The position numbers and the translations under genes are program-made. A stretch of DNA of 64,000 nt from an uncultured Erythrobacter sp. (GTDB lineage: Bacteria; Pseudomonadota; Alphaproteobacteria; Sphingomonadales; Sphingomonadaceae), in assembly GCA_947488325.1 (NCBI GenBank), contig CANKYZ010000009.1, forward strand, positions 1-64,000, given 5' to 3'. Under the pieces are notes generated by a model that worked only from the letters and a program-made list of their open reading frames with translations, made no database searches and was not told where the DNA came from. Below, piece by piece: positions 51,254 through 61,492 of the stretch; the first letter of the stretch is position 1; each line of letters starts with the position of its first letter.

Positions 51254-52057
51254 GTGACTGAACTTTCCGCTCTCGATGCAGAAATCCGCGATCTGATGCG
51301 CTTTGCTGCACGCAATTCGATGCTGCCACGCTTTCGAACACTGGCCAAGAATGAAATTGAAATGAAGGGTGAGGACGACCCCGTCACAATTGTCGACCGC
51401 GAGGTGGAAGCCTTTCTGACCGAAGCTCTGAGCAAACTCGCCCCCGGCGTTGCCGTCGTGGGAGAAGAGGCCGTTGCTGAGGACGAAACCGTTCTCAAAC
51501 ATCTTTCGGACCAGTGCTGGATAGTTGACCCGCTGGATGGAACCGCGAACTTTACGAGGGGCGAAGAGCCGTTCGGAATTATCATCGCGCTCGCCGATGC
51601 GGGAAAAGCCGTCGCAGGCTGGATCTATGATCCAATCTCTGACCGATTTTGCCACACGAAAGCAGGCGAAGGCGCGTTTGTGAATGGCGAGCGGATCGCC
51701 TCGCGAACCACGGGTCAGGAACGTCCCGTCGCTGGGATCAGCCGCCTTTTCCTCACCGAAGAACAACGCGCCATGGTCGATGCAAAACTGGCACCGTATT
51801 ATTCAATGGTAGAAATCCCGCGCTGTGCCGCAGAACAATATCCGCGCCTCGCCTTGGGTCAAAACGACGTTTCCAGCTTTAAGCGTACATTGGCATGGGA
51901 CCACGCGGCGGGGGTCTTATGGCTTAACGAAGCCGGGGGGAAAGCTGCCCGTCTGGACGGCAGCGAATACCGCGTTGATGAGCACGGCAAACCCGGCCTG
52001 GTCGGCGCGTCTAACCCCGAACTCTGGGATGAATTTGTCGCGCGGGTTTTGCTCTAG
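51254..52057 (+). CDS. hisN: Histidinol-phosphatase, inositol-monophosphatase type
   Basis: CWIVDPLDGTANFTRGEEPFGIIIAL, LAWDHAAGVLWLNEAGG. Confidence 0.85.
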   Translation: MTELSALDAEIRDLMRFAARNSMLPRFRTLAKNEIEMKGEDDPVTIVDREVEAFLTEALSKLAPGVAVVGEEAVAEDETVLKHLSDQCWIVDPLDGTANFTRGEEPFGIIIALADAGKAVAGWIYDPISDRFCHTKAGEGAFVNGERIASRTTGQERPVAGISRLFLTEEQRAMVDAKLAPYYSMVEIPRCAAEQYPRLALGQNDVSSFKRTLAWDHAAGVLWLNEAGGKAARLDGSEYRVDEHGKPGLVGASNPELWDEFVARVLL

Positions 52058-52128
52058 TCGAATGCTCAATTGCTGGCTATCCGACAATTTTCTGCATGTA
52101 GCGGACTCAATGAAACAGGAGGCTATCA

Positions 52129-52392
52129 TGACTTACAAACACAATAACATGACCGACCTGCCCTGCTTTCGAGCGTACATCTAAACGCCGCAGGGGCTTC
52201 CCATCCGAAACCAAGGTAAAGCGCGCCCTGCACTTTGTGCATGATGAAAAAGAACTAGTCGGAAAACTCGGCTGCAACGATCTGTGTCCGCGTGGATCGG
52301 GACAGTGTTTTCAAAAAGGGCTGTCTAAAATCTGGCCGCTTTCGATGGTGCTGAGCGACAAGACTATTGGCGTTAGGAAAAAGGGGCGCTGA
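52129..52392 (+). pseudogene. Degenerate SEC-C motif small protein
   Basis: Frame ending at TGA 52392 reads ...[56 protein letters not shown]..., resembling NDxCPCGSGxxFKKCC with Cys lost; the upstream [12 protein letters not shown] start lies in a different frame. Confidence 0.5.
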
Positions 52393-52413
52393 TTAGAGCA
52401 CCCCTCAACCTGA

Positions 52414-52734
52414 TCAAATTTCGCTTTCAATCCATTCTTTCAACTGATTCTTTGGCGCTGCGCCCACTTTGCGTGCAACAGCTTCACCGTTTTTGAACAG
52501 CACCATTAGAGGGATCGATTGCACGCCCATCTCTGCGGGGATGCCGGTGTTTTCCATGATGTCCATCTTGGCGATAGTAACGCTTTCACCCAACTCTTCG
52601 CTAATTTCTTCTAAAGCGGGGCCTATCATTTTGCATGGACCGCACCATTCCGCCCAGAAATCGACCAGCACAGGCTTGTCACTTTCGAGCACGTCGGTTT
52701 TGAAATTTTCGTCGGTAACGTTGACGGTGGCCAT
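52414..52734 (-). CDS. trxA: Thioredoxin
   Basis: VLVDFWAEWCGPCKMIGPALEEI. Confidence 0.97.
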   Translation of the reverse strand: MATVNVTDENFKTDVLESDKPVLVDFWAEWCGPCKMIGPALEEISEELGESVTIAKMDIMENTGIPAEMGVQSIPLMVLFKNGEAVARKVGAAPKNQLKEWIESEI

Positions 52735-52788
52735 ATCGGCTTCTCCTGAAGTTTCGTTGGTCTCAATTTAGGCGCGTTTGCGTTTCAC

Positions 52789-55700
52789 TCAATATGCAAC
52801 GGCAGTTTGTCGCGGATAGGAATCCTGCGTCTCTCCCAACCGATCCTTTTGTTGTTCGAGAGTCACCATCGGAAGTTCGATCAGATTCGGCGTGTGAGTG
52901 TAAAGAACCGCCGCGCGGATGGCGCGGTCCGGATAGATCGCATCGAGAGCAGCAACATAGGCTGCCATCTGGCGGACAGTGGCGGTGGGCACTTCTTCGA
53001 GCCGCGTCGGCGGGCGGCGCGTTGTCTTGAAATCTACCACGATGACAACGTCCTGCGTTACAAGCAGCCGGTCAGCAGTACCTGCCACCACAATCCCGCC
53101 AATTGTTGCGGCGAGAGGGATTTCGGCCAAGGCAGCATCAGAAAATATCTCTGTGAAATCCGGATGGCTCAGCACATTCAATGCACTGTCGATCATCTCG
53201 GCGCGAATATCGAGCTCAAGATCACCGGCCTGCCGTTCCAGCCATGCCTCTGCGGCGGACCAACGTTCCCCAGCAGCAATATCCGGCAGACGTTCGAGCA
53301 TACGGTGGATCAACGTCCCACGCCGCGCAGCTATAACCGCAGTACCGGGCGCGAGCGGTGCATCTGCCCCTTGTTCCTCACCAGCACTGCTCGGCGCAAG
53401 TGGTTTAGGCGGGCGCGGTTCTGGTCCGATAGGCGTGGTTGCCCATGCGGGAAGCAAGATTTGCGTGGCCGATGGCGCCTGAGTTTCATCGCCGACGACC
53501 GGGTCAGCCCGCACGCCCCATTCGTGCCGTGCCCCCCAGATCGAGTCTTCCAATTTTGGACCATCGAAAACGGGCTCCAAATGCGCGTACCAACTGTCTT
53601 CGGGCACACCCCTTTGGGCGTGTCTTGGCCCAAGCGATCCGCCTATAAACAAAGCCTCTTCGGCGCGAGTCATCGCCACATAGAGCAACCGCCAATGCTC
53701 TTGCATCTCTGCAATCTGAGCCTTGTCACCAGCGGCCCTAATCGTCCCGACCCGCTCCTCTTTTGACAGTGAAGGCAGCGGGACAATTGGTGCATCCTCT
53801 TTTTCCGCGCCCAAGGGATCGTCGCGCAATTCCAACGACCCACCCTGTCCTGGTTCTCCAGTGGCATCGGCAAGGATCACTATCGGAGCCTGCAAACCTT
53901 TGGAGCCATGCACGGTCATCACTCGGACCTGCCCGGTGGCTCCGTCAGTGTCACGCTTCAGTTCACCATTGCCAGCATCGAACCATTCGACAAACCCTGC
54001 AAGGCTGGGTGTGTGTGCGCTTTGATAAGAGAATGCCGCATTGACCAGTTCATCAATCGGATCGTTCGCCTCGCGTCCCAATCGCGCGATCAAGGCTCGC
54101 CGCGCCTGCCATGGCCCTGTCAATAGCCAAGCGAGCAATCCTTGCGGCGTTTGGTAATCTGCAAGATTCAGCAATTCGCCCAGCTTGGCAAAAGTCTCCG
54201 CGACAAAGGCGTTTTCAGATGTGCGCAAATGTTCCCACAACCGAATTTTCGGAGCGCGGGGAATATATTCCAGTAAATCATCCTGCGTCCAGCCGATAAG
54301 CGGCGATGCAAGCAGGTTCGCAAGGCTGAGATCATCGAGCGGCTGCGATGCAAAGCGCAGCGCCGCCATCAGGTCCTTCACAGCAAGAGGTGCGCCGAGC
54401 CGCAACCGGTCAACACCTGCAACAGCGACGCCTTTGGTATGCAATTTCGCGACAATCTGCGCGGCAAGATCTTTGCGCTTCCGCACCAAAACCATGATAT
54501 CGCCCGCGCGTGCATGACGCCTTTCATCCTTTTCCAACACGAATGGTTCTTCATCTGTCACCCAACGACGCACCTGTTCGGCGATATTATCAGCCAGCAA
54601 CGTATCATGCGCGGGCAGCCAATCGCGCTCGCCTTCATCTTCGAAATTATCAGCAATTCCGGTGACTGGGTTCCACATCGCGACAAGACCTGCGCGGTCT
54701 GCGCCGATATGCTTCTCAGGTGGTTGAGTAAGGCCAAATGCACCGTGTCCAATCGCCTCAATCGCGCGATTGACGAAGTCTAATACGGGTGAAGACGTGC
54801 GGAATGACCGGCCAAGGTCAAGGTCATTCCATGTCGGTAAACGGCGCGTGTCACGCAGTCCATGGGCGTTGGCGCAGGCAGCCTCAATCCGGGCGTGGAC
54901 TCTATTTTTTGCACGGGCAAAGTTGTCTGGGCTGGTCCCTTGAAAACCAAAGATCGCCTGTTTGTAATCGCCCACGGTGAAGATCGTGCGGACCGTGTCA
55001 CCGCGCGCGCCCTCTCCACTGAAAAAGTCGTCTATTAAGGCGAAGACAATGTCCCATTGCGCCGCATTCGTATCCTGAGCCTCGTCAATCAGAATGTGAT
55101 CGAAACTCCGGTCCAGCTTATATCTGATCCAGTCGGATGCCTCTGTCTTGGCCAGCAAATGCGCAGCCTTGCGAATAAGGTCGTCGAAATCGAGCAACCC
55201 TTCGCGCGCCTTTGCCGTTTCCCAGCGCAGCGCAAATGCGCGACCCATTTCCAGCGCGGGGGTAAGGAATTCTGCGAACGCCACCAAAGCTTGGCGTTCT
55301 GCGACCATGGCGATAGCATCGGCAATGTATTGTTGCCATTCAGGCAAGCGAGGCTCTGCCGTAGTGGGTTTAGCCATCGCGCGTGGTTCGCCATCTTTCT
55401 TGAGCACCGTATCAAGAAAGCCGGCATATTCCTCCGCGCGTTGCCTAGTGTCCAAACCCAACCAATGAGGAATAAACTGAGCGGTCAGGTTCCCAACCTT
55501 GGTATCCCATTCCTGCATCAGCGGCAGGATGGCGCGCAATTGATCGTCAGGGAACACGTCTGGGCTTAAGCTTGCAACCGCCCAATCCGCATCGGCATCG
55601 GTCGGCATATCGAGCAACCTCAAAACCCGCGATCGCATTGGCGGTTTCCACGCACTCGGCCCTTCCCACAATTCCGCGGCACCAACGCAGCGCATTAGCC

Positions 55701-56286
55701 AAGATCGCAGTGCATCGGGATCTTTGACGCAGGCGAAGTGGTTCACGGCTTCGATCAGCGCGTTGTCGCCGTTCGTCTCCGCGTCAGTCAGCATATCTGC
55801 CAACACTTCGCGCGCCAGCAATTCGCGCTCGCGATCTTCCATCGGACGCGCGCCGGGGGTCAATTCTGCCTCTTCGGGGAAGTTGGCAAGCAACCACTGC
55901 GAGAAGGCGTGAATCGTATCAATCCGCAACCCCCCGCCGGGACAATCAATCACGCTTGCGAACAGAGTTCGCGCCCGTTTCTGTGTTTCGGGATCGATTT
56001 CAGCACCCAAATGCGACAATTCAACCGCAAGCCTTCCCGGCTCCAACCGCACCCAGCGCGCCAGAACCGAATTGATCCGGTTCGCCATCTCCGCCGCGCC
56101 TGCTTTCGTGAAGGTCAGGCACAATATCTGCGCGGGATCAATGCCTGGCGTCAGTAACAGCCTCAGCACACGGGCGGACAAGACCTGCGTCTTGCCGGTC
56201 CCAGCAGAGGCAGAAAGCCAGATATTATCGCGCGGATTGGCAGCGCCCAACTGATTGTCCTTTAGGGGATAGACCGCGCCGCTCAT
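52789..56286 (-). CDS. addA: Double-strand break repair helicase AddA
   Basis: NIWLSASAGTGKTQVLSARVLRLLL, LIDEAQDTNAAQWDIV, VMTVHGSKGLQAPIVILAD, C-terminal nuclease VVIVVDFKTTRRPP. Confidence 0.95.
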   Translation of the reverse strand: MSGAVYPLKDNQLGAANPRDNIWLSASAGTGKTQVLSARVLRLLLTPGIDPAQILCLTFTKAGAAEMANRINSVLARWVRLEPGRLAVELSHLGAEIDPETQKRARTLFASVIDCPGGGLRIDTIHAFSQWLLANFPEEAELTPGARPMEDRERELLAREVLADMLTDAETNGDNALIEAVNHFACVKDPDALRSWLMRCVGAAELWEGPSAWKPPMRSRVLRLLDMPTDADADWAVASLSPDVFPDDQLRAILPLMQEWDTKVGNLTAQFIPHWLGLDTRQRAEEYAGFLDTVLKKDGEPRAMAKPTTAEPRLPEWQQYIADAIAMVAERQALVAFAEFLTPALEMGRAFALRWETAKAREGLLDFDDLIRKAAHLLAKTEASDWIRYKLDRSFDHILIDEAQDTNAAQWDIVFALIDDFFSGEGARGDTVRTIFTVGDYKQAIFGFQGTSPDNFARAKNRVHARIEAACANAHGLRDTRRLPTWNDLDLGRSFRTSSPVLDFVNRAIEAIGHGAFGLTQPPEKHIGADRAGLVAMWNPVTGIADNFEDEGERDWLPAHDTLLADNIAEQVRRWVTDEEPFVLEKDERRHARAGDIMVLVRKRKDLAAQIVAKLHTKGVAVAGVDRLRLGAPLAVKDLMAALRFASQPLDDLSLANLLASPLIGWTQDDLLEYIPRAPKIRLWEHLRTSENAFVAETFAKLGELLNLADYQTPQGLLAWLLTGPWQARRALIARLGREANDPIDELVNAAFSYQSAHTPSLAGFVEWFDAGNGELKRDTDGATGQVRVMTVHGSKGLQAPIVILADATGEPGQGGSLELRDDPLGAEKEDAPIVPLPSLSKEERVGTIRAAGDKAQIAEMQEHWRLLYVAMTRAEEALFIGGSLGPRHAQRGVPEDSWYAHLEPVFDGPKLEDSIWGARHEWGVRADPVVGDETQAPSATQILLPAWATTPIGPEPRPPKPLAPSSAGEEQGADAPLAPGTAVIAARRGTLIHRMLERLPDIAAGERWSAAEAWLERQAGDLELDIRAEMIDSALNVLSHPDFTEIFSDAALAEIPLAATIGGIVVAGTADRLLVTQDVVIVVDFKTTRRPPTRLEEVPTATVRQMAAYVAALDAIYPDRAIRAAVLYTHTPNLIELPMVTLEQQKDRLGETQDSYPRQTAVAY

Positions 56287-59200
56287 GGCTCGCCCCCCTC
56301 TGACCGCTCACTCAACCGTATCACCCATTCCTCTAACCGCATCAGCTGATCGTAATCGGAATAGCCGGGGTAATCGGGGTTTTCCTTGGCCGTGAAAGGC
56401 GCCGTGCCGAGCAGGTATTTGCTAATCGCCTCGTGCAAATACTGCTCATGCCGGGGCAAGAATTCCTCGCGCGTCAGGCCAGTGCGTTTCTTGCCGGTCT
56501 TTATTGGCTCATCAGTATAGCCAAACTCACCTTTTTTCTTGGCTAGAGACCAGTATTCGAATGCGCTTGTATCGCCGGTTATGATGCGGTCGCCCGCGCT
56601 GAAACCACCATCGCGCGCGATCAGGCCCAGCAACCCCATTTGCAACGCATAGCCCGCCTTCACCTGCCCCGCGCTTGGTGGGCCACCAGTTTTGTAGTCC
56701 ACAATGGCTAGGCTGCCATCCACCATCCGGTCGATCCGGTCCGCACGGCCGCGAACCTTCACACCGTCTACCATCATCGACCCGTTGGACTCTGTGATCA
56801 GGACCTCACGGCCCTCGACCGCAGCCTCATCGATCCATTCCTCAAACCGTTCAAGGGCGGCGAGAATTCGCGGCTGCCACAGCCCTTTGAACAAAGGATG
56901 GACCTGCGCCGCTTCAAACTTTCGTGTTGCAAAGGGGATAAGTGCAAGGTCAGGTTCTGCCACACGTGCCTTGTGCCAAGCATCAAGAATGTCGTGCACC
57001 AAAGTGCCACGCAGAGCCGGATCACCAAACGGATCGGCGGCCAAAGGGTCGAGTGTTCGCAGGCCAAGCACTTCTTGCGCATAGAATTGGTACGGATCGC
57101 CCAGCAGCCGATCGAGCGCAGTGACCTTGATGTCAACCTTGCGCTGCTCTGCCGTCGGAGTGGGCATCGGACGCGGATATTCCGGTGCGGGATCGGGTGC
57201 CCGGTCAAGAGCGGGGGGCAATTGGGGGATACGCGTTTCGCCATGCCCAGTGGCAAGTTCACCCAACAGCGCCTCAACCCGTAAGAGGAAGCGCGAAGGC
57301 AATGTCGGCCCGTCTGCATCACGCTGCGCCCGGCTCAACACCACTTCTGGCGCGCCTAGCGCCCCGGCCAAATCATGCGCAGAAAGGCCGATACGGAATT
57401 CTGCGCCCGGCACACCCAACGCCCGCAACACACCAGGAGCAAGCAAGGGATCAACGCCTGGAGCCTGAGGCCAACTTCCTTCATTTAACCCGCCGCAAAT
57501 CACCAGATCGGCGCGCGCCATGCGCGATTCAAGCAGACCGTAAATCGCCACACGCGGATGCCCGCCATAGGGTGGCCGCACAGCAACCTCATCCATCACG
57601 TCGCGCAATACCCCCGCCAGATCGCTGGGTGCAATTTGGGTGCGCTGCGCGCGCGCATGGGTCCGAAAATCCTCTACCATCAATGCGAGTGCGCGCCCGT
57701 CCTCTCGCGACCAAACGGCTTCTCCGGCCAACGCTTCGGCAGCATTCGCCACGATATCCAGAGCATCTGCAAGCGCTATTTCGGCGTCGCAGTCGAGCAA
57801 GGGCGCCAGAATCGTCTCCACCTCCTCCCACCATTCAGCAACGCCTGCCTTGCGCGCAGCCACGCGTAACGGATCGAGCCCTGGCGCAGGCGTTGCCCCG
57901 CGCAATTGCCGGTCAAAGGTGCGCAATGACCGCAGCCAAATTCCCCGTGCCTCTCCATCTCCGAACCGAACCAGTGGATGCGCCAGGGCACCAATTAGTT
58001 TGACAGGATCAGCGCCGTGCGAAACCAATTCGGCAATCAACCCCAACAGCCGCCCAGCAGCAGTAAGCGACAAGGTACGCCCAGCCGAATCATCCGCATC
58101 CACATTCCACCGACCGAGGTGTTGCGCCACACGCCGCGCGAGCGAGCGGTCTGCCGTCACCACCGCGATCCGTTTCTCGGGCTTTTCCAACGCCTCGCGA
58201 ACCAGCAATGCGATGCCCTGCGCCTCTTCTTCGCTGGTCGCGCTGGTCATCAGCCGAACGCCCGAAAGACGGCGTTTGTCACTGTCCAAGTCAATCCAGG
58301 ACTTACTCGCCTGGGGAGGGAGAAACAGCGAACTGATCGCATGACTTCGCGCTGGCTCCGCAGCAGATATTCCCTTGCGATGCCATGGACGGACTTCTTC
58401 GCGCGCAATGCCCATCCGTTCCAACAGTAATTTGAGGTGATATTGCGGATGGGTCAGCGCATCTTTCGCGCCAAACACTTCACCCCCCGGTGCATCCACA
58501 GAACCGGCGCGGCCCAGTTCGTCCCAAGCCTCACCCGACAGCGACAGGTCGAGGTCCGGGAGCACCACCGCGCCTTGCGGCAATGCGGTGATAGCCCGAA
58601 GCATGCGCGCAAGTGCGGGCGATGCACTGGTAACACCGGCTGCAAGGATGGGAGTGGCAGGCGGGGAACTACGCCATTTCTTTGCCGCGCGATCAAACAA
58701 CATATTGCGGCGGGTCGCCGCGTCGACCTCTCCATATTCATCCAGACGGACACGCCAACGGGCCTGCACGCGAGCAAATAGGCGGAGCGATTTTTGCCAA
58801 TGTCCGGAAAGGTCGCCGAGTTTTTCAAGCACCGGATCGCTGGTCAGGTCCTCAGGCACTTTGTCCTCGACCAACAGCCGATCCATCGTACGCGCAATGT
58901 CCCGCGCCAACCGCAAACGCGCGGCTCCGGGCAGCGGATCGCTGCCTTGTTCGGCGCGCTCCTGCGTTATCAATTCGGCAATTTCCAACCAGCGGCGCGT
59001 CGGCTCAACAGCAGGCGGAATATCACTCGCCCCCAACGGATCGAGCAATGCGCCCAGCGCCTCGTCAAGGTCGAGATCGCCGACCGCCACCATGCGCGGC
59101 ATCAACATGCCCGCCGCGCCGACCTCGCCCGTGTAGCGGATGAAGGCTTCGGAAATTGTGCGCGCAGCTCGTGAGCTGGGGACCAATAGGGTCAATCGAG

Positions 59201-59312
59201 CAAGGCCAACATCTGCTTCGGAATATCGTGGGACAATTCCCGCCACTAGTGCATCGGCAAAGCCGCGATGGGCAGCGATGGAGTATATTGCAGGCTGCGG
59301 GGCTTCACCCAC
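56283..59312 (-). CDS. addB: Double-strand break repair protein AddB
   Basis: Partner of AddA; GGLNEGSWPQAPGVDPLLAP, C-terminal nuclease LAIVDYKTGGPPSAGQV. Confidence 0.95.
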   Translation of the reverse strand: MGEAPQPAIYSIAAHRGFADALVAGIVPRYSEADVGLARLTLLVPSSRAARTISEAFIRYTGEVGAAGMLMPRMVAVGDLDLDEALGALLDPLGASDIPPAVEPTRRWLEIAELITQERAEQGSDPLPGAARLRLARDIARTMDRLLVEDKVPEDLTSDPVLEKLGDLSGHWQKSLRLFARVQARWRVRLDEYGEVDAATRRNMLFDRAAKKWRSSPPATPILAAGVTSASPALARMLRAITALPQGAVVLPDLDLSLSGEAWDELGRAGSVDAPGGEVFGAKDALTHPQYHLKLLLERMGIAREEVRPWHRKGISAAEPARSHAISSLFLPPQASKSWIDLDSDKRRLSGVRLMTSATSEEEAQGIALLVREALEKPEKRIAVVTADRSLARRVAQHLGRWNVDADDSAGRTLSLTAAGRLLGLIAELVSHGADPVKLIGALAHPLVRFGDGEARGIWLRSLRTFDRQLRGATPAPGLDPLRVAARKAGVAEWWEEVETILAPLLDCDAEIALADALDIVANAAEALAGEAVWSREDGRALALMVEDFRTHARAQRTQIAPSDLAGVLRDVMDEVAVRPPYGGHPRVAIYGLLESRMARADLVICGGLNEGSWPQAPGVDPLLAPGVLRALGVPGAEFRIGLSAHDLAGALGAPEVVLSRAQRDADGPTLPSRFLLRVEALLGELATGHGETRIPQLPPALDRAPDPAPEYPRPMPTPTAEQRKVDIKVTALDRLLGDPYQFYAQEVLGLRTLDPLAADPFGDPALRGTLVHDILDAWHKARVAEPDLALIPFATRKFEAAQVHPLFKGLWQPRILAALERFEEWIDEAAVEGREVLITESNGSMMVDGVKVRGRADRIDRMVDGSLAIVDYKTGGPPSAGQVKAGYALQMGLLGLIARDGGFSAGDRIITGDTSAFEYWSLAKKKGEFGYTDEPIKTGKKRTGLTREEFLPRHEQYLHEAISKYLLGTAPFTAKENPDYPGYSDYDQLMRLEEWVIRLSERSEGGEP

Positions 59313-60030
59313 GTTTCAGCGCGTCCTCTGTCGGAGCAATCGCCTGTGGTGTGCCAACTTCAAACCATCTCCCAGTGAAGGCCAAGCCGTATAACCGTCC
59401 TTCGGCAATCGCACGGTTCCACAGGATATTGGTTGAAAATTTCCCCTCTGGTGCCTCTCGCAACAGGCGCTTGGATACTAACTGAATTCCAGTGTAGATG
59501 AACGGCGCGATCCGGCCCGGACGGCGGCGAGAAAGCTCACCAACCGGGTCCATGTAAAAGTCGCCCTGACCGCTGAAATTCACCGCGCGCGAATGCCCAA
59601 CCAATAGCAGCAACGCGTCCATTTTCTCCGAGTCCCAACGAGCCGACAGATCGTAAAATGCATCTCTAGGCCCATCGAGCCAGATATTGTCTGCGTTGAG
59701 ACAGAAAAACGGATCAGGCAAATGCGGCTGCGCCTTAACCATCCCTCCGCCTGTTTCGAGCAATTCGGCTCGTTCATCAGAGATGATGACTTTTGGCTTC
59801 TCACGTTCCGTTAGATAGGCCTCAAGCGGATCGGCGAGATAATGAACATTGACCACTGCGCGCGAAACGCCTGCTTCGATCAATCGGTCCAGCGCGTGAT
59901 CGACCAAGGGTTTTCCCGCGACACGGACCAGAGGTTTTGGTGTCGTGGTGGTCAGCGGGCGCATTCTTTTGCCCAGCCCGGCAGCCATAATCATCGCAGT
60001 GTCACTTGCCAGAGCGGGACGATCGCTCAT
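59305..60030 (-). CDS. murU: Nucleotidyltransferase, MurU-like (MurNAc-1-P uridylyltransferase)
   Basis: MIMAAGLGKRMRPLTTTTPKPLVRVAGKPLVDHAL; adjacent to an AmgK-like kinase. Confidence 0.85.
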   Translation of the reverse strand: MSDRPALASDTAMIMAAGLGKRMRPLTTTTPKPLVRVAGKPLVDHALDRLIEAGVSRAVVNVHYLADPLEAYLTEREKPKVIISDERAELLETGGGMVKAQPHLPDPFFCLNADNIWLDGPRDAFYDLSARWDSEKMDALLLLVGHSRAVNFSGQGDFYMDPVGELSRRRPGRIAPFIYTGIQLVSKRLLREAPEGKFSTNILWNRAIAEGRLYGLAFTGRWFEVGTPQAIAPTEDALKRG

Positions 60031-61040
60031 GCGATTGTGCCCCCGCCCGAATTGCGCAGTTCTACAGGGATATTCTCATCAAACCAGCGCGCAACAGGTG
60101 CCAGTGCGGGGTGCGCCAAATCGCGCTCCATAGCCTCCCAAACACGCGGGATCAGTTCGAGATAACGCGGCTTTCCATCACGCTTATAGAGGCGCGTGAA
60201 TATGCCTATGATTTTGGCATTACGCTGCGCGCCCAGGCGGGCGTAATCTGCCAGAAAATCGTCGGTGGCCCTTGCATCAAAGCCAGTACGTTCCGCATAA
60301 CGGGCCAGCATCCTTTGCTCCAGATCCAGCGAGACTTCGCGCCGCGCATCCTGCAGTAATGAGACCAAATCATATGCCGGGTGCCCCGCCAGTGCGTCTT
60401 GGAAATCAATGAGACCCTGCGCGCCCAGCCCTGTTGCCGAAGCTCCCAGCAGCATGATGTTCTCTGCATGATAGTCGCGCAGCACCGTAACGGGACGTGC
60501 CGAGGAAACCGTCAACGGCGCGAGAACGTCGTCCCAGACCCTGATAAAGCCAGACTCATCAACCTCAAGGCCCGCTGCCGGTGCATACCATTCTGTAAGC
60601 AGTCTAACTTCGCGCTGATAGGTCGGCATGTCGTAATCTGGGAAAGGTCCAGCAGGGCAAAGATGTAATTCGACCAACGCATCAACGGCTGCTTCGTATG
60701 CAGCCAACTCACCATCCGGGTTAAGGTCTAGCCAATCACGCATCCGGTCATTGCCAAAATCCTCGGTCAAAACCCAACCTTGCGCTGCGTCTTGCGCATA
60801 GATCGCAGGCGCTCGCAGGCCTTGTTCCGTCAACCACGCAGCGACCTTTAGGAATGGCAGCGGGTCTTCTTCGGGTGGCCGCGCATACATTAGCATCGCT
60901 GTCGCAGGTCCGCTTGCATCGGTGCGGCGCAGGCGGAAGTATCGCCGGAATGAGGCATCACCGGGGATCGGTTCAACAACCGCCCCGGCCCAGCCAGCAT
61001 TTCCGACAAATTTGTTTAAACCATCAGGCAGTTCGCTCAT
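60027..61040 (-). CDS. amgK: Aminoglycoside phosphotransferase-family kinase, AmgK-like
   Basis: LRDYHAENIMLLG..GLIDFQDALAGHPAYDLVSLLQDARREV; operon with murU; start taken as MSELPD. Confidence 0.87.
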   Translation of the reverse strand: MSELPDGLNKFVGNAGWAGAVVEPIPGDASFRRYFRLRRTDASGPATAMLMYARPPEEDPLPFLKVAAWLTEQGLRAPAIYAQDAAQGWVLTEDFGNDRMRDWLDLNPDGELAAYEAAVDALVELHLCPAGPFPDYDMPTYQREVRLLTEWYAPAAGLEVDESGFIRVWDDVLAPLTVSSARPVTVLRDYHAENIMLLGASATGLGAQGLIDFQDALAGHPAYDLVSLLQDARREVSLDLEQRMLARYAERTGFDARATDDFLADYARLGAQRNAKIIGIFTRLYKRDGKPRYLELIPRVWEAMERDLAHPALAPVARWFDENIPVELRNSGGGTIA

Positions 61041-61492
61041 GGCCACCGTCCTAGCCAATCCGCGCCCACGCGGGCAATCGCAATCCTGCCGCCATCCTCA
61101 GTTTCGATGCGAATTGAGAGACACGTTGGCTCATGCCCAAAGCCGCCAGCATGATCGGGCCATTCCGCGATCAGCGCGGCGCCATCGCGGTAATCATCTA
61201 GTCCCAATTCAATAACCTCGCTTGGATGCTTCAACCGGTAAAAATCGGCATGGATCACCGGCAGTTTCAACGGTGGTGATTCATAGAGTTCGATGATCGT
61301 GAATGTCGGCGATGGAACTTCGCCTAAATACCCCAATGCTGCGATTATGCCACGCGCAAGTGTGGTCTTACCCGCGCCCAAGCCGCCTTCCAGCGCAACG
61401 ACATCTCTAGGGCGCAAGACCTTGGCAATTGCAGCACCAAATGTCGCCATCGCCGCAAGATCAGGCAAAAGGTGACGGCTTTCCTGCGTCAC
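61037..61492 (-). CDS. tsaE: tRNA threonylcarbamoyladenosine biosynthesis ATPase TsaE
   Basis: VVALEGGLGAGKTTLARGIIAALG, SPTFTIIELYE, HADFYRLKHPSEVIELGLDDY. Confidence 0.96.
   Translation of the reverse strand: MTQESRHLLPDLAAMATFGAAIAKVLRPRDVVALEGGLGAGKTTLARGIIAALGYLGEVPSPTFTIIELYESPPLKLPVIHADFYRLKHPSEVIELGLDDYRDGAALIAEWPDHAGGFGHEPTCLSIRIETEDGGRIAIARVGADWLGRWP

Noticed and set aside
50861-51766. 301 aa minus-strand ORF
   Set aside because: Antisense to argJ and hisN-like gene, both with clear motifs.
52807-53766. 319 aa plus-strand ORF
   Set aside because: Antisense to addA; no recognisable domain.
57640-58344. 234 aa plus-strand ORF antisense to addB (and similar long ones at 57185-58003, 58588-59136)
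   Set aside because: Shadow ORFs of a well-supported addB coding strand; Ser/Arg-rich translations without family features.
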